From Cryptomeria japonica (lineage: Eukaryota > Streptophyta > Pinopsida > Cupressales > Cupressaceae): DNA of 64,000 nt. Under the pieces are notes generated by a model, which made no database searches, was not told the DNA's origin, and was given only the letters and a program-made list of their open reading frames with translations. The stretch is taken from NCBI RefSeq assembly GCF_030272615.1, contig NC_081415.1:508326873-508390872 (forward strand). Direction: 5' to 3'. Shown here piece by piece: positions 56,540 to 64,000 of this stretch. Position numbers and translations under genes: made by a program. The first letter of the stretch is position 1; each line of letters opens with the position of its first letter.

Positions 56540-58230
56540 TAATTTTTATGGAAAGGTTTCTTTGTGGGCTCATATTTGTCTTGTTTGATCTTTGTTTGCT
56601 TCTATTCCTTGGATTTCGACTAGGGACTTCAATGAAATTCTTTTTGTTGAATAAAAACTTGGAGATCTTAGCCAACTAGATCAATCTTATGCTTTATTTT
56701 AAGAAAATATATCTTTTCTCAATCTTATGGATGTTGAAACTATTGGGGGTCTTTACACTTGGAGCAATAAAATATGTGCTTTTGAATATATTTATGAACA
56801 ATGAGACATATTTTTGGTTTCTTCTTGTTAAGGATTAGTGATAACTACATAACATCTTCTAAAATTATAGAGTAGCATGGTTCAAATCATTGGCCCTTCA
56901 AGGCCTATCAAGTTTACATCTTCTCTCTTTTCAAGAAAGGAAAAAAGATCCTTTCAAATTCTAGCTTTGTTGGCTTTGTAAATAAATTTTATATAATAAA
57001 AAGACAGAATGGTGTATTATGGAAAACCCCCTTTGGTACTACCATATATTATTTTTCTAAAAGGCTTCAATATATAAAGCGCCAACTTAAAAAATTAAAT
57101 AAACTTGTTTTGGTAATATCTTTGGGTAGAAGAAACAGGGTCAAGAAAAACTAAATGATATTACTTTCCAAATTAGGGAATTTAGTATGACTATGTATCA
57201 CCTTCTAGAAGAGTCTTCCTTGTTTAGAGACTTTGATGAATGAAATTCTCAAGAAGAGATGTTTTGGAAGCAACTTTATTACAAGAGGGTGACCAAAATA
57301 CTTTTTTTTTTTTGGTTCAAGATAAGCATAGTGGTAATGTTATTTTCTCTATCATATCTTCACAAGGGGTCAAATTGTCTTCATTTGATCTCATTTATCA
57401 AGAAGCAATCCATTATTTTTCTTTCCTATTTTGAGAAATTGGTCTTGTTGCTATGGTGGAAGAACGAGTAATTTTAGATTGTATTCCTTTTGTTTTATTA
57501 AAGATGAATGAGATTCTTAAGGCTCCAATTAATTTTGAATAATTGAAAATGATTGTTTTTGGAATGAAGAAAGGTAAAGCTCCAAGCATTGATGGTTTCT
57601 CTATTGAATTCTTCGCAAGAATTGGGATATCCTTCAAGATTATTTATTAGAGGTCGTTTGTAAATCTCAAAGTAATAAGTAGATGCTAAAAGCTCTTAAT
57701 TATACTTTCTTGAATTTAATTCCAAAAATAGTGGTGCAAATTGCTTCCCTTTTTGCCCAATTGCTCTTTGTAACATTCACTTATTATAAGATTATGACAA
57801 AATTTGTTGAATGACTAAAGAAAGTTTTGATTGTCTTGTATCACTTGAGAAAGGTGAATGTGTTAAAGGACATCAAATTCTTGCGGACGCATCTATTCTG
57901 GCTCCAAAAAGATAGTACGGGTTGACTAACACGCATGTTGGTCGCACGTTTTACATCGTCGATTTTGTAAATAACGGTTGCGATTGACTAACCTATCACT
58001 AACAAGTTGTACGAAAAATTTGTTTTAGAGCTAGAATAGCTACGGCCAATTCTTGTTGGGGTTGTAATCATGACAGAAAAAATCATTATATGGCTTGTTC
58101 TAAAGAGAAAGTGATGTTTATCAAGCTAGCTATTTTCTAGGCTTATGATAGAGTTAGGTGGTCCTTCTGAAAGTAATGTTTATCAAGCTAGTTTTTTCTA
58201 GACTTATGAAAGTTAGGCGGTCCTTATGAA
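56540..58230 (+). pseudogene. LINE copy B, ORF2 remnant (endonuclease and start of RT)
   Basis: The endonuclease region reads WAHICLVWSLFASIPWIS, RDFNEIL and GGLYTWSN (56575-56770). Further on come ATLLQEGDQNTFFFLVQDKH (57265-57330), NEILKAPINF and KKGKAPSIDG (57500-57600), and RT motif A as AYDRVRWSF near 58140. A 62-bp piece including that motif is duplicated in tandem (about 58108-58169 and 58170-58230). Copy A at 2.8-5.7 kb matches it throughout. A 163-bp MITE sits at 57885-58047. The rest of RT is lost where a T-run begins at about 58261. Confidence 0.8.
57885..58047 (+). mobile_element. MITE, family M, copy 1 (163 bp)
   Basis: The ends GGACGCATCTATTCTGGCTC and the inverse of CTAGAATAGCTACGGCC form terminal inverted repeats of about 25 bp. 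Flanks AATTCTTGC (57876-57884) and AATTCTTGT (58048-58056) give a 9-bp duplication with one change. LINE copy A has an uninterrupted TTTCTTGATGGGGTTG at the same place, the empty site. The 9-bp duplication suggests a Mutator-type element. Confidence 0.9.
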
Positions 58231-58260
58231 GGAACATTCTTTATGATTGATTTATGTAGG

Positions 58261-59143
58261 TTTTTTTTTTTTTAGCAAAAAGCTTAAGACCTATATTATA
58301 TTATAATTTTAACAATAACAAAGATTTACATAAAATATCACCAAAAAAGGAAGTTGGAACCTGTCGTAAACCCCTAGTTTGTAACTATGAAATTGTGACT
58401 ACTAATGGGAGAGGAATAAACATATCTCCCATGATACCTATAGAAGTATGCAGAGTCAAAAGGACTGTTGAAGGGCTCACTCATACAAATCACTGCCCAT
58501 ATTTACAAAATTTTACAAAAACACTATAATATGTTTGCAGGGAGACTTAGTAAGCAACATGGAGGACTCGTGCATACAGGTTGATGCCCTTTTTTACACA
58601 ACATTGCAAACTTTTACAGACAAAATTGTACGAAAAAATGATAGAACCTTGAAAATAGTTCAAAATGTTACCAATGAGATAGCAACTGTAAAGCCTATCA
58701 TCAGCGTAGTTCACTACCAATTCAACGACTAGGTCATATGATTGAAGCAAGTCCATGGCATTTGATAGAAAAATAGATGCGACCTAAGTAGGGTATAGGA
58801 GGCAAGGGTAGGCTTCTAGGATACTATTCCCAACCAAGACCCTAATAGCTCTTTCAACTATTTGACATTGCAAAATAAATATACGGCTCACCTGATTTTG
58901 GATACTCTCCATCTGAAATACGTAGTGCAATTTGCATGTTGATAGGGGAAATATCCATAGTACAGAGAAAGCAAGCATGACCACCACTAGCACAACAAAC
59001 AACAATAGGCAGAAGCACTCTAAGAAATAATAGAGTTAACCAACATCATATGAAAGTGGTGATAATAGAATGTTGGTTCTATTTTATAGAATCCATTAAT
59101 GGATTGCCACATCGGAAGAAGGGAGACATGAAATGATAACTTG
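58261..59143 (-). mobile_element. Probable 3' end of a LINE, minus orientation
   Basis: The T-run at 58261-58274 is a poly(A) tail on the minus strand, preceded there by a non-coding AT-rich 3' region. No RT motif is visible in 58300-59140 and the far edge is uncertain. The identification rests on the tail and its abrupt junction with LINE copy B. Confidence 0.4.
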
Positions 59144-59152
59144 GTAATGTGA

Positions 59153-59315
59153 GGCCGCAGCTATTCTAGTTCCAAAACAGATCTTTCGTACAGCGTGTTA
59201 GTAACATGTTAGTCAATCGCAGTCATTAATTGCAAAATCAATGGTGTAAAACACGTGACTAACACGCGTGTTAGTCAATTCGTACTGTCTTTTTGGAACC
59301 AAAATAGACTCGTTC
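59153..59315 (-). mobile_element. MITE, family M, copy 2 (163 bp)
   Basis: This copy is inverted relative to copy 1 and is also 163 bp. The flanks are perfect 9-bp repeats GTAATGTGA (59144-59152 and 59316-59324). Inner sequence such as GACTAACACGCGTGTTAGTC is itself palindromic. Confidence 0.92.
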
Positions 59316-59566
59316 GTAATGTGAAGTGTTTCTGTGTACAACCTAGCTCTCTTGGAAACGATATGCATTTAATACTCACAAGTGAGGCGCTGATGTAAAA
59401 TGGGATATGTACTTGCCATCTAGGTGAGGTGGCTAGAGGATAATAAAAATAGCCTTTTCATACTAGTAACAATTTAGAATCATGATTACTTGATCCCAAA
59501 GGCTGGCTCAATTATGGTGAAAGGGCTCCAAATAGCCTGATTTTAAATGTACTAAAAGGTGGCGAG

Positions 59567-59727
59567 GGAGGCGTCTATTATGGTTCCAAAAAGTGGTATG
59601 TTGTGATTAACACATGATGTTAGTCCTAAATGTCAACCGTAGATTTTTTATCCGACGACGAAGAATGCATAACACATCTTGTTAATCTGACAGAATCGTC
59701 TTTTTTGAAACCAGAATAGACACAGCC
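59567..59727 (+). mobile_element. MITE, family M, copy 3 (161 bp, diverged)
   Basis: The same termini (GTCTATTATGGTTCCAAAAAG and inverse CCAGAATAGACACAGCC) surround a more diverged interior. The flanks GGTGGCGAG and AATGGCGAT share TGGCGA, consistent with a decayed 9-bp duplication. It is the oldest-looking of the three. Confidence 0.8.
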
Positions 59728-59736
59728 AATGGCGAT

Positions 59737-60759
59737 TTGCCTTGGATAATGGGCTTGTCATGATGATGAGATTATTGTCGAAACATCAGCTTCAAATTGT
59801 ACCTACACACATTACAACATGTTAGCAATAAATCTGCGATAGGTGGAAGCTTCGACAGATTTGCCAGCTTTGACGTGTTTTCCTTGTGGCAAGTTGGGGC
59901 TGGGCCACCACACCTGATGACAATTCCTGTTGTTCAGGTGGATCTGCATTGTGCATTCTGTCCAAATAGACAATTGATTGTATGAATAAGTGTATTGGCT
60001 ATGTCCATTGTCTATAGTGACAAATATAATTACTCCACTTACATTTTTGAATGTAGAGGAAGTAGAACGGGGCCGCCCCTGTATTTAAATCCTTAGACTC
60101 AAACTAAGGGAGGCGCTAAAGCTTGTAGTGGGTCAAAAGCAACTTTCAGATGAAAGTATACCTCGGGCTTCAGGAGAGACTTTTAGATGTGCACTAGTTA
60201 ATATGGTTTTTTTAAAGCTGAAGGCATAAAGTATATATATATATATATAATATAAAGATTACAAAAATAAAATTTGATGAGTATCGGCTTCTTGCTAGCG
60301 AGATATATGCACATATGCACATGAAAGTTTGTGCAGCCAAAATTCAACACTGCATATCTCTTTTTCTTCCTGAACCCTAGTCATGGAGCCCAATACATAC
60401 ATAAACAACATATATACTATAAACTAACTAAACCCCTTATAACAAAGTATAACATGGCAAAATTTCATCAACTTGAATATCATTTTCACCCTGTTGCTCC
60501 TAAAATTCACCATCTACAAAATGTGTAGGCAGGGGAATGTTCAGATTTGGTTTATGAGCAAATCGGGGATACGGAGAAGAATTGATGTTGTCTTGAACAT
60601 CAATCACAGGAGCAGCATGAGAAGGCCTGATGTTGTCAATAACAATGATCACAAGAGCAACTTGGGCATGAACTGCAGAATCCTGAATCGGTGGAGCAGG
60701 TGCAACATCAGAACTGGATCATTATAGACATGCACAAGCAATGCCAGTAAAGCATTCAC
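59737..60759. other. No supportable gene; TA microsatellite
   Basis: A TA run of about 20 bp lies near 60232-60252. Open frames at 59797-59985, 60331-60528 and 60473-60727 have no recognisable domains. Confidence 0.4.
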
Positions 60760-61545
60760 TTTCCTTCATATCCTCTTAGCAAGATCTTCACCAACCACTG
60801 TAATCTGCCTATGAAGAGCTTGTTGCAAATAACTGGAATTATGCATCTCCAACATGTTTTTTATGGCATCATAGACTGAGATAAATGCACTACCATTCAG
60901 CAAGAAGTGGTGTGGGAAAAGACCTCCAATTTGACCTTGTCCTTTTCACAAATCATATACTTGCACTGCTCTCAGAAGCTTGCTATCTTGTAAAAACAAA
61001 TCCTTGACTACCTTCTCAGCAATTAGTTGAATTGATGGTAGCGACTGTAACAAATTGAATGCATTAGAGAGGACGACAGAAATTACTTGGGAAGGAAAGA
61101 TTACCCTTCTTGCTTGAGGATAGAGAATTTCATCTCCAATGACTCTTTTCACACTCTTTTTGTACTGGTAGCAATGTGTCTTGAACATTTGACTGAGTTG
61201 TTCATCCCCAATAAACCCTGAAAATGACAGCTCCCATTCACATCCAGGCACCCAAATTCTGTAATTACGCAGAATATATTCCATCTATATCCTACGACAA
61301 GCCCTGCAAGACCAAATACAGCTACGCATTTCACCCTCTTCCTCCGGAGAAAGTTGTGGATGTATAGCCCTAATTTCGAAACCCTTCTGAAATTGTTGGA
61401 AGAATAGTGATGAAAAGCGGACAAGCCTGAGGAAGGGATATATTTGCCCTTCGCACGCTTAGAGTAAATGGTTGAATGCAATGTGTTGGTAAATCCTTCG
61501 CTATCATAAGCTTTGCAAAGCCTCGCATGCATCAATCCATCCACC
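60760..61545 (-). pseudogene. Degenerate unidentified gene fragment
   Basis: On the minus strand the frame 61544-61149 (SKRAKGKYIPSSGLSAF, NNFRRVSKLGLYIHNFLRRK) passes by a shift into 61284-60946 (GDEQLSQMFKTHCYQYKKSV, RRVIFPSQVISVV, QLIAEKVVKDLFLQDSKLLR), and traces continue to about 60760 (FPHHFLLNGSAFISVYDA, ITVVGEDLAKR). The sequence looks like former protein-coding DNA rather than a known transposon. The spacing of the last motifs faintly recalls an OMA1-type mitochondrial metallopeptidase, but without the HExxH zinc motif I cannot support that. It is non-functional as it stands. Confidence 0.35.
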
Positions 61546-61839
61546 TATCACAGTGAGATAGATTTGTAATAGAATAAGGAATAATTCATACCCCCTAGTA
61601 CCTGCATTCAAATCAAACAAATATTAGCATTTAAAATCCCTATCCTTTGCACGCTTGCTTAGAATGCAGTATGATCCCAAATTGATCTCGTTATAATTAT
61701 AGATGATGCTAACATTTTAACTTGACCTCCCTATGATCAAGCATGTCTTTAACATGCGTCACCCGACTTGGGATTGCAATCGCATTGTATGAAAAGTAAA
61801 AGCTAGATAACATTTTAATTATCTCTGAACAGTTTGTCT

Positions 61840-62290
61840 TGCCATTACTTCTGCTAAATTTGGAAATTCATCAGCCTTAGTACCATCCTCTGATATGAAT
61901 ACTTCCTCATTTTGACACCCCATGTTTGTCAGTCGATCTGCTAGCATGTTTCCTTCTCGTTATCAAGTAGTCACCTTCTATGATTAATTTATTTATCTCT
62001 ATTTTGACCTCCTTTAGCAATGAAGTGGCTTCTACAACATTATTTATTCTTGGAGGTATGTTATATGATGTAGCTTTGACAGTAGCTCCTTCATGATTCC
62101 TAATGACAAACCCATAACTTGAAATACCTAGATTACCTTGTGATGCCCCATCAAAATTAAGTTTAAAGAATTATTTAGGTTGGGGGATTCAAGAAATCTT
62201 GCTTCTATCAATTTTCTGCTTGTCGTATTGAAAAGACTCTCTTGGAAAGAAGTTTGAAGTCCCCCCATTTGTTTAACATTGAAGAACCCC
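61840..62290 (-). pseudogene. RNase H domain remnant (LINE- or RVT_3-type)
   Basis: On the minus strand: LNFDGASQGNLGISSYGFVI (first catalytic Asp), NNVVEATSLLKEV (Glu), LIIEGDYLI (second Asp), then after a shift REGNMLADRLTNMGCQ, the usual end of this domain. All carboxylates are still recognisable, but a frameshift and the isolated position show it is a fragment. Plant LINEs often carry this domain behind RT. No RT lies next to it. Confidence 0.7.
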
Positions 62291-62343
62291 AATCTATGAA
62301 GGCGAATCCTACCTTTTTGTTGGAGCTAACATAGGCTTTTATT

Positions 62344-62495
62344 GAGCTTTCGAGATTAACTGCTCAATCCTACATGTCACTTGGTCTAATGATCTGACGG
62401 TTTTTGTCTAAAACTTTTATGAGCTTCTGAGATTAACTGCTCAATCCTGCATGCCACTTGGTCTAATGATCTGAGGGTTTTTGTCTAAAAATTCT
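62344..62495. repeat. Tandem duplication, period 77 bp
   Basis: GAGCTTTCGAGATTAACTGC at 62344 recurs as GAGCTTCTGAGATTAACTGC at 62421, and the copies stay nearly identical through GGTCTAATGATCTGA and TTTTTGTCTAAAA. Confidence 0.88.
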
Positions 62496-62637
62496 TAAGT
62501 TTATTTCCCACCATATCATTATAGATGGAGCAATTCTCCCCACACATGCAAAAAGGGATGATTTATATAGGATCGACTAGCTAGAGAAGAGGTCCCATAT
62601 TATGTTATTTGGTAAGGGAGAGTACCAATTTAGCTTT

Positions 62638-63461
62638 TGCATGATTGAAGTAGTCACCGGTGAGGAGGGACCTCAAAGAAATCAATCTGAACTGGTCAGC
62701 AAGATTAAACACAACGGAAACAAAAATATATGATGGAAGTAATGCATAACAGATTGTTTTATTGCATGAAAATTGATTAAAACCAATCGGTAACAACCGA
62801 GTTACAACATACCGACTCATAGGCCTAGTAGAACATATAGAATAGGTCACAACCGGGACCTTGAATCTTGAGATCTATCTTATATGCCCAGTATAGATAC
62901 TTGATTCTCTGATTCGTTACATTCTAATGTGCAATTACAATTATATATATCGATCCAAAGGATCCAGTCGGCCCAAAAGGGATCAAAACCCGAAGAACAA
63001 GACATAACATGTAAAAATAACAAGGTCGGCCTCCGCCAAGAGATTCCTCCAGGAAATCCAAAGGATAAAACACGGATCGTGAGAAAAGGTCAGCCACACG
63101 CTAATGAACATCGGAATCAACGCTCAAGGCTCCACAAGCTTCAGAAGGGATTTTGGTAGATCACCAAAATAGGTCCAAGCAACCGATAACAAAGGATTGT
63201 CAACCGGTAACAGGAAACTGTCATGGAAACCGATAGTGATATCTTGCTAGAAAATTATCCAAGTGTGATGCGGTCAGAAAATAAGAAGGATGATCACATC
63301 TTCAAGTAGAATCCAACTCCATAGGATCCGGTGAGCCAAAATCAAGACACACAGAAAGAAAAACTGAAACTATAAATAGAAAGGAAAACAGAAAGGAAAA
63401 TGTTTTTGGTTGATGCAAGATTGCTATGAACCGGGGACATTCCTACATTAGACATCCGGGG
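62638..63461 (-). repeat. Probable 3' LTR of the chromovirus (edges tentative)
   Basis: The sequence just beyond the polyprotein stop reads, on the minus strand, ATAACCCCGGA then TGTCTAATG, a possible LTR start at 63461. TGCATGATTG at 62638 could be the other edge. CTATAAATAG at about 63371-63380 reads TATA-like on both strands. The partner LTR would be outside the window, so neither edge can be verified. Confidence 0.35.
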
Positions 63462-63481
63462 TTATTGAAAAAGTGAGCCTC

Positions 63482-64000
63482 TTACTTTGTCGAGGTCAAA
63501 GGGAAACCAAGGCGGTTTACCTCTGCATGAGAAATCCAAGATGAATCTTCAACTAATCTATCCTTCCACTTCACAAGATATTCCTTATAATGACTACTCT
63601 GGGTACTACGCCCAATCCTACTATCAAAAATCTCTTCAATCTGATTTGGTTCCTTCCGGTGAAACATTTTCTCCAAGTCTGCAACACTATTCTCACTAAA
63701 TTCTGGTTCATGATACTCATGAAGATCTGCAATGTTAAATACAGGTGAAATGCTTAGACTATCTGGTAACTCCACTTCATATGTATTTCCAGAACTAAAC
63801 TTCTTCAAATTCTGCAAGGTCCAAACTTCTTCATCAGCAACTTGTTATAAATTCCAATCGGGGATCTCTCTTTTCTCAGATATACCATCACTTCATCGCC
63901 AACTTCAAATTCCTTATGTCTCTTATTCTCATCTACCTTCTCCTTATACTTGTTGTTCATGTCTTACAAATGTTGCTTAACCCAAATATGCAATGTTGTG
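63482..64000 (-). pseudogene. Chromovirus (Ty3/gypsy) polyprotein 3' end: integrase tail and chromodomain
   Basis: The window edge cuts the element. From 64000 leftward: [20 protein letters not shown] and [17 protein letters not shown] with KKFGP, then after one shift near 63820 the frame 63817-63482. That gives YEVELPDSLSISPVFNIADL, a linker, and a chromodomain-like C-terminus (YKEYLVKWKDRLVEDSSWIS). The chromodomain marks the chromovirus clade, whose integrases are directed to heterochromatin (family knowledge). One frameshift breaks it, but the residues are well kept, so it is fairly young. Confidence 0.88.

Noticed and set aside
60946-61284. Assignment as an OMA1-type metallopeptidase or EXO70
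   Set aside because: Only faint local resemblance; the zinc-binding HExxH motif is absent and the frame is broken, so no family was assigned.

Overview
The window looks like nuclear DNA of a large seed-plant genome, most plausibly a gymnosperm (inference). It is AT-rich and gene-poor, with a single plant-type LRR receptor kinase. The rest is almost entirely layered retrotransposon debris: Copia-type, Ty3/gypsy, chromovirus, two or more kinds of LINE, SINEs and MITEs. There are no operons, ribosome binding sites or CRISPR arrays. Most short open frames are remnants or shadows.

Layout. 1-2.8 kb: no gene seen. 2.8-5.7 kb: LINE remnant (copy A) carrying a 297-bp TIR element and a 414-bp SINE-like insertion that lands in the RT active-site codons. 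6.14-10.37 kb: complete young LTR element on the minus strand (perfect 5-bp target duplication, PBS, PPT), encoding gag and protease but no integrase, RT or RNase H, plus an extra reading frame. 11.8-12.6 kb: 3' fragment of another LINE family. 12.95-16.24 kb: LRR receptor kinase of the non-RD, FLS2/EFR/XA21-like type, two exons, with one in-frame stop in the ectodomain. 16.4-17.7 kb: repeat also found inverted at 51.5-52.1 kb. 17.85-19.76 kb: LINE remnant, minus. 21.3-22.6 kb: frameshifted, unidentified acidic coding region. 23.7-24.5 kb: LTR-like sequence. 25.7-30.65 kb: second, older copy of the nonautonomous element, right end missing, itself invaded by a 1.48-kb LTR-like insert. 30.7-31.5 kb: CpG- and GC-rich patch. 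33.2-35.6 kb: Ty3/gypsy gag, PBS and LTR, minus. 36.1-37.3 kb: another LTR. 37.57-38.25 kb: Ty3/gypsy integrase remnant, plus, followed by an array of about a dozen palindromes (38.6-39.8 kb). 40.8-43.7 kb: decayed unidentified coding region. 44.8-50.19 kb: 5'-truncated L1-type LINE, minus, split by a 1,989-bp solo LTR full of short palindromic repeats. 50.2-51.2 kb: a foldback MITE and a tRNA-derived SINE with a perfect 15-bp target duplication. 53.6-58.2 kb: LINE copy B with ORF1 and ORF2 remnants, split by a 1,150-bp solo LTR and a 163-bp MITE. Two further copies of that MITE lie at 59.15 and 59.57 kb. 60.8-62.3 kb: decayed coding fragments including an RNase H domain. 62.6-64 kb: chromovirus 3' end (integrase tail plus chromodomain).

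How it fits together. The only host-type gene is the receptor kinase; everything around it records nested insertions. Two solo LTRs and the MITE could be bounded exactly because they interrupt recognisable LINE coding sequence, and in one case a paralogous LINE copy preserves the empty site. The most interesting items are the nonautonomous gag-protease family with an extra conserved frame behind a shared amber codon, the two palindrome arrays, and the premature stop in an otherwise intact immune-type receptor kinase.
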